Shown piece after piece: positions 51,514-58,992 of a DNA stretch of 64,000 nucleotides (positions are counted from its first letter, which is position 1; every line of letters begins with the position of its first letter). The position numbers and the translations under genes were made by a program. The notes below the pieces were generated by a model, which worked only from the letters and a program-made list of their open reading frames with translations, was not told where the DNA came from and made no database searches. This DNA is from Promethearchaeota archaeon. GTDB lineage: Archaea > Asgardarchaeota > Lokiarchaeia > Sigyniarchaeales > SOKP01. The DNA is taken from the NCBI GenBank assembly GCA_019057795.1, contig JAHLWS010000073.1, forward strand, positions 102,455 through 166,454, read 5' to 3'.

Positions 51514-52725
51514 ATGAGTGATTCTGAGAATAAACTTGTTAAAAATTACATTGCTCAAGTTAAACAGAAACTTCCAGAATGGTTGAAATGGAAAGAAGAA
51601 GAATTAAAAAACATATTAAACGATTTAGAACAGCAGCTTTATAACGAGGCAAGAGCAATTTCTGGAGGAGAATCATTAACTGACGCAGATGTACAAGAAG
51701 CGATCATGCGAATGGGGACTCCCGAAAGCATAGCAAAATTATATAAACGCCGGGGTACACCAAGGTTCTATATTACACAAGAACTCATCGAGTTTTATTT
51801 AAGATCATTGTTTTTTTTCTTTGGAGTTGTGTTTTTTGTTAATATTTTAGGCGCAGTTTTTCAGTTCTTTTTTAAAGTTTGGTGGGAAGTATTAGGAGAG
51901 ATGCTAACTGGAATCTGGATTGGTTGCTTAATCTCCGCAGTTGTAATTACAATAGTATTCGTTTATTTTTCTATGGAAGGTTTCTTACCCGAAGATTTTG
52001 GAATAATTCCCAAGCGCTTGGCCATACTTTTCCCTTTCGATTTTAACGAAGAACAATTGGAAGAATCGAAAATATATACCAAACAAAAAATACAAGAAGC
52101 TAAAGTACTTCGAGAAGAAAAAATGGCAGCAGTTAAACATCGTGTAAAAGAGAAAATAATTGAAGTGAAAGCCATAGAAAAAGAGAAGTTAGCAACGGCT
52201 AAAGTTCTTCGAAAGCAAAAAGTGGAAGAAGCTAAGTTAAAAAGAGAAATCGGTAAAACCCAACCGGTCACTATAGGAGAACTAATATTTGGAACCTTAG
52301 CGGGAATAATTTTTGGTTTAATTCTAATAATCCAACCGTTTGCGGTTACGGGATTAATGCAACAAGCTTTTCTAGATTGGCTTAAGATGATGGGATTTTT
52401 AATTTTAGTAAGTGGTTTATTTAGCCTAGTTCGCCTTGTAATTGGCGTGAGTAATTACACGGGACAACAAGTCTTTTTGGTAATTGGAGCCATCTATAAT
52501 TTAGCTTATATTCCTTTATTTGTGCTACTTATAAACCAGCCAGAGATATTCCCGATTTCTTTGTTTTCAGGAGGTACTATTCCAGCTATACCTGCTGATC
52601 CAACAAACATCATTTTCATCGTTTACTTCTGGGTTATTATTGCAATAATTTTAGGCATTATGGGTGGAATGATTGGAAATTTCTTTAAAGTAGGAAAATA
52701 TTCAAAATTAAAAAAGGCTTATTAA
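51514..52725 (+). CDS. HAAS-type membrane protein with a coiled coil, copy 1
   Basis: The 403-aa protein has an N-terminal HAAS-like helical domain (residues 1-90): KNYIAQVKQKLPEWLKWKEE, then RMGTPESIAKLYKRRGTPRF. Two membrane helices (about 100-120 and 135-155), a long charged coiled coil of EAKVLREEKMAAVKH-type repeats (about 180-245) and four further helices follow. HAAS domains are known from PadR-linked bacterial membrane proteins. A paralogue is at 53582 next to a PadR gene. The coiled coil is unique to this copy. Confidence 0.75.
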   Translation: MSDSENKLVKNYIAQVKQKLPEWLKWKEEELKNILNDLEQQLYNEARAISGGESLTDADVQEAIMRMGTPESIAKLYKRRGTPRFYITQELIEFYLRSLFFFFGVVFFVNILGAVFQFFFKVWWEVLGEMLTGIWIGCLISAVVITIVFVYFSMEGFLPEDFGIIPKRLAILFPFDFNEEQLEESKIYTKQKIQEAKVLREEKMAAVKHRVKEKIIEVKAIEKEKLATAKVLRKQKVEEAKLKREIGKTQPVTIGELIFGTLAGIIFGLILIIQPFAVTGLMQQAFLDWLKMMGFLILVSGLFSLVRLVIGVSNYTGQQVFLVIGAIYNLAYIPLFVLLINQPEIFPISLFSGGTIPAIPADPTNIIFIVYFWVIIAIILGIMGGMIGNFFKVGKYSKLKKAY

Positions 52726-52827
52726 AGCCTTTCTTTTATTTCTTTTTATTTTATTATTTTATTTTTAGATAATTTTAAACACAAATTCAAATTTCAAAAG
52801 TAAATGAGTTAGATTAATTTTTTATTT

Positions 52828-53445
52828 ATGAAAATCAATCGTCTTTCTAACCATTTTTTGAATCAAAAATTAATTAAAATATGTATTTATGTAAGTTTAT
52901 TAACTTTTTTACCTGGCCTTCTTATTGGGGTGTTAATTGCATATTTTTTTGGTCCAGAAAGTTATAACATAATTGACAATTACATTAGTGATTTAATAAT
53001 AGTTTCAGATACAAAAAATATTATTTTTAATTCAAATAAGTCTATTTTTAAAAGAATTCTTTGTATATACATCGATTTACACGCGTTTTTTGGTTTGCTT
53101 TCGCTTCTCTCAGGAGCAGTCGGATTGTTTGGGATAGGGTTATTTAGCGAGGATAGAACTACCGAGTTGGGATTACATTTTACTTTTTCAATTATAGTAT
53201 TCGCAGGATTAGCTTTTGGAGCGTTATTTAACGGCATAGCTATCCTATTAAAATTAAAAAAAACAATGTTTCCAAGACTTCTAGGGCTCTATATGATAGT
53301 AGGTCCATTTACAGCAAGTATCTTGTTTTTGTTTCCACCTAATTCAGTGACAAGACCCTTTCTTGAATGGATGATGCTTCTTGCAGCTTTTCTTTGGTTA
53401 ATCCCCGAATCGCTTCTAATATTAAAAAATTTTAAGTCAGCTTAA
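52828..53445 (+). CDS. Hypothetical membrane protein
   Basis: The 205-aa protein has five hydrophobic stretches (about residues 18-38, 75-98, 108-128, 145-165 and 175-195). The C-terminal half resembles DUF998-like membrane families (FGLLSLLSGAVGLFGIGLF, GLHFTFSIIVFAGLAFGAL) but the similarity is by rhythm only. It lies between the two HAAS-type genes, which may mean a shared membrane function. Confidence 0.6.
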   Translation: MKINRLSNHFLNQKLIKICIYVSLLTFLPGLLIGVLIAYFFGPESYNIIDNYISDLIIVSDTKNIIFNSNKSIFKRILCIYIDLHAFFGLLSLLSGAVGLFGIGLFSEDRTTELGLHFTFSIIVFAGLAFGALFNGIAILLKLKKTMFPRLLGLYMIVGPFTASILFLFPPNSVTRPFLEWMMLLAAFLWLIPESLLILKNFKSA

Positions 53446-53481
53446 TCTTATACTGGGTTAATCTAAAAAAAATAATAGTAA

Positions 53482-53531
53482 TTCTAAATTACGCTAAAAC
53501 ACTCTAAATTATCTAAAATTATCTAAAAAAA
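53482..53531. repeat. Short degenerate CTAAAATTA-type repeat patch
   Basis: Between convergent genes, four to five imperfect copies of a 10-base unit (TCTAAATTAT/TCTAAAATTA and similar) follow each other. The patch is low complexity and could arise by slippage or serve as a termination region for both genes. It is not a CRISPR array: the units have no spacers. Confidence 0.35.
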
Positions 53532-53581
53532 TAGAATTTACGGAAATATTAATAAAAATTAAAAAAAAAAAAGAATTTGAT

Positions 53582-54628
53582 TTATACTTTATAATTTTGT
53601 ATTTTGAATATTTTGTACATATCTTCTGCTAATAATAGTACGGAACCAACAATTATGAGAACGATAATATTCCTGTAAAGACCATAGAATTCGGGAGCAA
53701 TTCCTATATGGACAAATGATTCAGTGACATCATCCCAATTAAGGATTGGGAAGATTTCAGGTTGATTCATCAATATTAACATTAAAGGTATTGGTGCCAA
53801 CTTAACGACGATCGTGATGATGTGAATAAGTTGGTGGGTACTAGGTTGTCGATTACCTATAATTCCTCTCGTAATGTCTAACGCACCCTCAGTAGCTATT
53901 AATGCTCCAAAAATGCGAAGCAAAATAAGAAATTGTGCATCCAGGAAATCTGTAGGAAATGGCAGAAATAGGAATATGCATCCAATTAGTATTACAATAC
54001 CACCACCAATAATTTCACCGATTGGTTTTATGAATGGTTTTAACGGTTTACCCGTTTTCCGGGAAATTGGCCAACCTTTCTCCTCAGCGGTTTCAGCTAA
54101 AAGTTTCTCCTTTGTTAAGTCTTTTTTAGATTTAAAATCCTCAGGAAAATAGCCTTCCATCGACAGTGCTACGAAAATAATGGATATAATAACAAAAGTT
54201 ATTACTAACCCTCCTTGAATATCCGAAATTATTGACAAAAGAACCTTTATGAAAAGTTCGCCTCCAAGGATTAAGTCAAAAACTATCCGAGTAGCTATAC
54301 TTATAGCGACTATTACTGAGAACACTATCAACAAAACTTTCGTGTATAATGGCCACATTTCTTCTGTTATATATACTTTTGGCGTTCCACGACGCTTATA
54401 TTCTTTAGCAATGCTCTCTGGAGCCCCCATGTGGGAAATTGCTAACTTCACTGAACTTTCTGTAGGATTTCCAGTTTCTGACAATTCTTCTGCTTTACTC
54501 CAAATGTGTTCTTCAAGTTCAGCTAGAAGATCTTTATGCTCTTTCTTGTCTTTTAACCAATCAGGTAGTTTTGCCTTCACTTCTTTTAAATATTCCTTAA
54601 TTGTTTTTTCCAAAATTTTTTCACTCAT
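53582..54628 (-). CDS. HAAS-type membrane protein, copy 2
   Basis: The 348-aa paralogue of the protein at 51514 keeps the helical N-domain (KEYLKEVKAKLPDWLKDKKE, then MGAPESIAKEYKRRGTPKVY) and the membrane helices, including the shared ending around NQPEIFP, but lacks the long coiled coil. It starts 4 bp after the PadR gene, a standard PadR-HAAS operon. By analogy with bacteria it is the membrane output or target of that regulator. Confidence 0.78.
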   Translation of the reverse strand: MSEKILEKTIKEYLKEVKAKLPDWLKDKKEHKDLLAELEEHIWSKAEELSETGNPTESSVKLAISHMGAPESIAKEYKRRGTPKVYITEEMWPLYTKVLLIVFSVIVAISIATRIVFDLILGGELFIKVLLSIISDIQGGLVITFVIISIIFVALSMEGYFPEDFKSKKDLTKEKLLAETAEEKGWPISRKTGKPLKPFIKPIGEIIGGGIVILIGCIFLFLPFPTDFLDAQFLILLRIFGALIATEGALDITRGIIGNRQPSTHQLIHIITIVVKLAPIPLMLILMNQPEIFPILNWDDVTESFVHIGIAPEFYGLYRNIIVLIIVGSVLLLAEDMYKIFKIQNYKV

Positions 54629-54632
54629 TTTT

Positions 54633-55178
54633 TTAACCTCTTGTATTTAATTCTTTTTCTATATTATGACCGCATACGTCACAAAATCGGAGTTCTTCGT
54701 TACTAAGATCTATTTTATTAGCACACATTGGACAATAAAGGTACTTATCTTGTTTTAAATTTACTTTTACATCGAATAAAGGCGCTATTGCTTCAGTAAG
54801 TTTGGAAAAAAATCCTGATAGATAATAGTATATTTTTTCACCATATTCGGTTATGTTATAAAATTTTCTTTTTCTACCAGTTTCTTCTTTTTTAGATTCG
54901 ATTATCCCATCAGATTCTAACTTTCTAAGAATTGGATATAAAGTACCTTCTACAATGACTAACATGTCATTCGTTTGGTCAGTCAAATCTTTTAAGATTT
55001 GATAACCATGTGAACCGTCCTCACCGGCTTGTATAATTATGGATAGTATACAAAGTGAACTTATTCCACGATTAATCTCAGTTTCTTGTTTTTCAACGTA
55101 ATCTCGAAATTTATTTGATGCGATTAAAGCCTTTGAGTCTAATTCTCTCACGCGTTTTATCATGTTTTTCAACTCCAT
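54633..55178 (-). CDS. PadR-family regulator with C-terminal zinc ribbon
   Basis: The 181-aa transcription factor has the PadR winged helix (residues about 40-125: DGSHGYQILKDLTDQTNDML, VEGTLYPILRKLESDGIIES, RKRKFYNITEYGEKIYYYLS). A short linker leads to a C-terminal zinc ribbon (YCPMCANKIDLSNEELRFCD followed by VCGHNI, residues 146-174), an unusual addition to PadR. It is cotranscribed with the HAAS gene, and inverted repeats just upstream of its start are the likely operator. Confidence 0.87.
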   Translation of the reverse strand: MELKNMIKRVRELDSKALIASNKFRDYVEKQETEINRGISSLCILSIIIQAGEDGSHGYQILKDLTDQTNDMLVIVEGTLYPILRKLESDGIIESKKEETGRKRKFYNITEYGEKIYYYLSGFFSKLTEAIAPLFDVKVNLKQDKYLYCPMCANKIDLSNEELRFCDVCGHNIEKELNTRG

Positions 55179-55206
55179 TTATTTTATTTTTTATTGATTT
55201 TTTTGA

Positions 55207-55257
55207 ATAGTATTTTATCAATACTGTTTCTTATATAGTATATATAAAATACTATAT
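55207..55257. promoter_or_regulatory. Palindromic operator candidate upstream of PadR
   Basis: A perfect 12-base inverted repeat pairs ATAGTATTTTAT (55207-55218) with ATAAAATACTAT (55244-55255). A tighter palindrome pairs ATATAGTAT (55233-55241) with ATACTATAT (55249-55257). A further ATACT half-site is at 55221-55225. The cluster is 29-79 bp before the PadR start and 78-128 bp before the LarE ATG, so it can control both. Autoregulation by PadR through AGTAT/ATACT half-sites is inferred. Confidence 0.6.
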
Positions 55258-55334
55258 TTAAATGTTTTCATTTTTTATTATTTGTAAAATAAAAGCTTTT
55301 TATGCTTCACTTATTCATATTTATCAGAATAACA

Positions 55335-56168
55335 ATGGATTTATCTAATAATCTAAAAAACAAACTTGAAAGCCTTATATCTTTTTTAAGTGGAAAAAAG
55401 GTATTAGTGGCTTTTTCAGGTGGAGTTGATAGTAGTTTACTTGCTTTTCTTTCAAATAAATACGCAAAAGAAACGCTACTTGTAACTGAGAAGTCAATAC
55501 TTTATCCTGATGAAGAGATTAAATTAACTAGCGAATTTGCAAAAAAGTACGGCATAACGCACTTGATAATCAAGCGTGATCCTTTAAAAGATGAAAATTT
55601 TAGGGTTAATCCTAAAAATCGGTGTTATATTTGTAAAACAGGTTTATATAAGGATGTTATAAAAATCAAGGAAGAAAGGAATTTCGATTTAATATTAGAT
55701 GGGTCAAATATAGACGATTTATCAGATTATAGACCAGGAATGCAAGCTTTGAAAGAATTAAATATCGCTACTCCTTATATAGATTTCAAGATTAACAAAC
55801 AAGAGATTAGAGAGATATGCAAATACTTTAACTTAGAAGTACAATCGAAACCTTCAATGGCGTGTTTTTCGTCGCGTATACCCTACAATCAAGATATCAA
55901 CGAGGAGAAACTAGATATGATTAGAGAGGCTGAAAAATTCTTGAGAAATTCATACAATTTAAACCAATTACGAGTCAGACTTCACAAAGGAAAGCTAGCA
56001 CGAATTGAACTTATGCCTGAAGATATTATAAAAGTTATGACTGATAAAAACATTAAACACATTAAAACTAAATTCAAACAGTTAGGATTTTGCTATATTA
56101 CGATTGATTTAGAAGGATTTAGGTCTGGGTCACTAAATGAAGTTCTAACTTTTAATGAAGAAGATTAA
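55335..56168 (+). CDS. larE: LarE-family sulfur transferase (PP-loop), Fe-S type
   Basis: The 277-aa PP-loop enzyme has FSGGVDSSLLAFLSNKYAKE (ATP pyrophosphatase loop). NRCYICKTGLY and KPSMACFSSRIPYN supply three cysteines in the CxxC...C arrangement seen in cluster-bearing LarE enzymes, which use a [4Fe-4S] cluster to carry sulfur. Single-Cys LarE instead sacrifices its cysteine. LarE thiolates the pincer cofactor of lactate racemase; larB, larC and larA are not here, so another thiolated product is possible. Start ATG 55335; ATG 55302 is in frame. Confidence 0.87.
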   Translation: MDLSNNLKNKLESLISFLSGKKVLVAFSGGVDSSLLAFLSNKYAKETLLVTEKSILYPDEEIKLTSEFAKKYGITHLIIKRDPLKDENFRVNPKNRCYICKTGLYKDVIKIKEERNFDLILDGSNIDDLSDYRPGMQALKELNIATPYIDFKINKQEIREICKYFNLEVQSKPSMACFSSRIPYNQDINEEKLDMIREAEKFLRNSYNLNQLRVRLHKGKLARIELMPEDIIKVMTDKNIKHIKTKFKQLGFCYITIDLEGFRSGSLNEVLTFNEED

Positions 56169-56197
56169 ATTATATGGTATAAAGAAGCTTTAAACAT

Positions 56198-57583
56198 TCA
56201 TAATGATTGTTTTTCAATGTAATCAATAATTTTTTGTCTTTTTTTCAAAGCCTTTGTTGCTGCTTTTTCAATTTTCTTTTCCATTTCTAACTTCAATTCA
56301 GGAGTTTCTTCCCCTATTTCTTGTTTAATTTTAGTGTAGGCAGATTCTCGAAATTGGGGGAGAATTGATCTTTTTTCTTCTCCTTCGTAAATCATAGTTA
56401 CTTGATTAGAATTGTCAACATAACCGATTTCAGCACATTTGATATTTATTGCAGCCAAATCACTAATTATTTGTTCCGATATAGTGTCTGAGCAGTAAAT
56501 TAAAAGCGCGTCTAGTGATACACCTAAGTAATCAACTCCCACTTTTTCTAATAACTCTAACACGATGGGGTTAACGAGTTCTCGTACTCGATGCTCATAA
56601 ATCGTTACGCCTGATTTCGCTTCGTAGTTTATTTCGTATAAATCTCCTCTAAGACCACCGTTTGTAACATCACACATCGCCCTTATGCCTTTAAGATAAT
56701 CTTTTTTTAGCAAGACATTGCATGCCTCTAAGAATTTAATATTCATCGTTTCGTTTACAACCTTATGGTTTCCCGAGTATATTGCGGTTGTCGTAATGGT
56801 CCCACCTCCTGCTCCTTCTGTCATTAATATTTTGTCTCCAACTTGGATATTTCGTCTCGCTAACAAATTATTTCTAACAAGACCGATAGCACTTATCCCT
56901 CCTACTAAGCGATCTCCAATAACCATATCTCCCCCTATTCTTAATGTAGAACCGGCAGTAATTGGTACATGTGAAAGCTCTGCTATTGCCGAAATCCCCG
57001 CCATAAAGTCAAATAATTTTCCTACATCGGCGTCGTCTCCTAAATGGACATCAATCATTATAGAAATTGGTTCTGCTCCTTTTACGTATAGATCGCGCAA
57101 ACACGCTCGTGTAACGTGAAATCCGCATATAAATGGAAAATCGCTGAGACGACTATGGATTCCCTCCATTTTAGAGACAATTATTAAATCCTCCTTTCCT
57201 TCAAAACCTTTAATATTCGATAGTTTAACAGCTCCAGCATCGTCTAAAGAACTAGGAGATAAATATGGTTGTCGTTTCGTTTCTGATAGTTCAGCTATCA
57301 ATTTATGAACAAAAAAATCCCCAGCCCCTCTACACCCTACTCCTTGCTTTCCCACCGTCACATTGGCTTTATTAACAGCTAATAAATCTTTAATGAAAGG
57401 TTCTGAAATTTTTGATATATCGCTCTTCTTACATTCTATTAGAACAGCATTCGCAAGCGTATAAGCTGACTCTATATCAATATCCTTAAAATCAACATAT
57501 TCTTGAACTAACCTCTTAAGAATTTCTTCGTCAGATTTTTTTTGTCTTAATAATCTTCTTGTTAACCCTTCTAAGTCGCTCAA
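56198..57583 (-). CDS. AIR-synthase-related protein (PurM/SelD/HypE fold)
   Basis: The 461-aa protein has a two-domain PurM-like ATP-binding fold. DDAGAVKLSNIKGFEGKEDL with MEGIHSRLSDFPF carries the acidic ATP/metal residues, LRDLYVKGAEPISIMIDVHL the dimer strand and TEGAGGGTITTTAIYSG the Gly-rich loop; CDVTNGGLRGDLYEINYEAK is the second-domain motif. An N-terminal helical extension (about 90 residues) and a C-terminal K/E-rich helix are extra. The substrate is unknown. It converges on larE, so both may serve cofactor chemistry. Confidence 0.78.
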   Translation of the reverse strand: MSDLEGLTRRLLRQKKSDEEILKRLVQEYVDFKDIDIESAYTLANAVLIECKKSDISKISEPFIKDLLAVNKANVTVGKQGVGCRGAGDFFVHKLIAELSETKRQPYLSPSSLDDAGAVKLSNIKGFEGKEDLIIVSKMEGIHSRLSDFPFICGFHVTRACLRDLYVKGAEPISIMIDVHLGDDADVGKLFDFMAGISAIAELSHVPITAGSTLRIGGDMVIGDRLVGGISAIGLVRNNLLARRNIQVGDKILMTEGAGGGTITTTAIYSGNHKVVNETMNIKFLEACNVLLKKDYLKGIRAMCDVTNGGLRGDLYEINYEAKSGVTIYEHRVRELVNPIVLELLEKVGVDYLGVSLDALLIYCSDTISEQIISDLAAINIKCAEIGYVDNSNQVTMIYEGEEKRSILPQFRESAYTKIKQEIGEETPELKLEMEKKIEKAATKALKKRQKIIDYIEKQSL

Positions 57584-57739
57584 AACCCTACACCTATTAG
57601 ATACTTTTAAAATTAGATTGATATTAGATTTGAAATTTTATTTTTAAGAATGATAGCAATAATTAGCAAAAAAATCTTTGCTCTTAAAACCGTCTACTTA
57701 GAAAAAAACATTTGACAAAATTATTTTAACTCTAAAATA

Positions 57740-58144
57740 CTATACGTGAATTTTAATTTTTTCTATAGAAGCGGCTTTTTCAATGTTATTAAATAACCTT
57801 TCGAGCGAAAAAGGTTTGTTTTTAAAACTTATAACCCCTATTGAAAGTGCTGTCTCCTTAATTGAGCGATCAGCGCTTATAAAAATAATTTTTGGCTTTA
57901 TGTCGCTTGAGTTTTGGAAAATTTCTTTTGTTGCTTCTATTCCATTTTTAATAGGCATCCTGTGGTCCATTAAAATAATATCTGGTTTAGTAGAAAAACG
58001 GTTGTACATATTTACGGCCTCTTCTCCATCTTTAGCAGAGCCAACGACATTATAACCGTTTAATTTTAAAGCTTTTTCATAAAGTAACCTTAGGGAGTGA
58101 TCATCCTCAACGATAAAAATGGTTATTATAGGAGTCCACCTCAA
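57740..58144 (-). CDS. Stand-alone response-regulator receiver domain
   Basis: The 134-aa CheY-like protein has the acidic pocket FIVEDDHSLRLLYEKAL, the phospho-acceptor Asp in IILMDHRMPIKNGIEATKE, the Ser/Thr switch in FISADRS and the conserved Lys in SFKNKPFSLERLF. No output domain or histidine kinase is nearby. It may be a phosphorelay shuttle. The start is TTG 58144, followed by RWTPIITIFIVEDD; no ATG is available. Confidence 0.88.
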   Translation of the reverse strand: MRWTPIITIFIVEDDHSLRLLYEKALKLNGYNVVGSAKDGEEAVNMYNRFSTKPDIILMDHRMPIKNGIEATKEIFQNSSDIKPKIIFISADRSIKETALSIGVISFKNKPFSLERLFNNIEKAASIEKIKIHV

Positions 58145-58556
58145 GCGCTAAATTTAATTTAATTAATTTCAATTTTTCATAATAATTTCTTCTAACTAAA
58201 ACTAAATGATTTAATAAACTCTATAAAAAAATCTCTTTATAAAAACTTGCTCAATCTTTTTACATCATTGTCTAAAAAACACAAAACCACGATTACAAAT
58301 AACAATATAAGATAACTTTTTTTATAATTGTTTGTTTGTAATAATAATACAATTTTTGATCCTTTATTTTTTGTCTTTTAAGAAATTAAGTTAAAAGCAT
58401 AACAATATATAGATATCAATAAATTAAATTATTAAAATTTAAGATTTTGGGTTCATATTTCCTTAAAACAAAAATAATTATCGTTCTTTTGAGAGATATT
58501 TTTTGATGAATTAACTAAAACTAAAAGGTTTAAATAAGTAGAATCTTTATTTTTAA
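58145..58556. promoter_or_regulatory. Intergenic region with feoAB promoter candidate
   Basis: This 412-bp gap is very AT-rich. The best element is AAAAGG followed by TTTAAATA (58523-58536), a BRE plus TATA box pointing toward feoA. It lies about 50 bp before the ATG at 58587, so the leader would be about 25 nt. A metal-responsive regulator may bind here, but I see no convincing palindrome. The remaining sequence holds no gene that I can support. Confidence 0.45.
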
Positions 58557-58586
58557 TTGGTAATAAAAACTTTAATAAAAAAAAAA

Positions 58587-58907
58587 ATGCCATTCCATCC
58601 ACATCACCCTAGACACCCTAGACATCCTAGAAATCGTAGAATAAGTCAAAAAATAGGAACTCGACTCATAACATATCTAACTGAGTGCGAAAGCGGAGAG
58701 GAAGTTATCGTATTAAGTGTAAATGCTGGATATAGGGCAAAGACACGCCTTGCTAATTTAGGGATTGTACCAGGAGTAAAAGTGAAAAAAATGAAAAATG
58801 CCCCTTTTCGAGGACCAATAGAAATAAAAGTTAGAGGCTCATCCTTAGTCCTTGGTAGAGGTTTAGCATCTAGAATAATAGTAAGTCGTAACAATTCTTG
58901 TACTTAA
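58587..58907 (+). CDS. feoA: FeoA protein with His/Pro-rich N-terminus
   Basis: The 106-aa SH3-like FeoA cooperates with FeoB in ferrous iron uptake: ANLGIVPGVKVKKMKNAPFR and VLGRGLASRIIV are its core. The first 16 residues are HPHHPRHPRHPRN-type tandem repeats (three His-Pro-Arg units), which could bind metal. ATG 58587 is preferred over TTG 58557, which adds a Lys/Ile leader. feoB follows after 85 bp on the same strand. Confidence 0.87.
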   Translation: MPFHPHHPRHPRHPRNRRISQKIGTRLITYLTECESGEEVIVLSVNAGYRAKTRLANLGIVPGVKVKKMKNAPFRGPIEIKVRGSSLVLGRGLASRIIVSRNNSCT

Positions 58908-58992
58908 TAATAGCGTTATAAGATTAAATTAGATTATTTTATATAAATTTCTTAAGAATAATTCATTCAAAAAAGATGGGAAGTTTTAAAAA

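Noticed and set aside
53482..53531. CRISPR-like array
   Set aside because: The units are 10-base AT-rich repeats with no spacers and no cas genes nearby.
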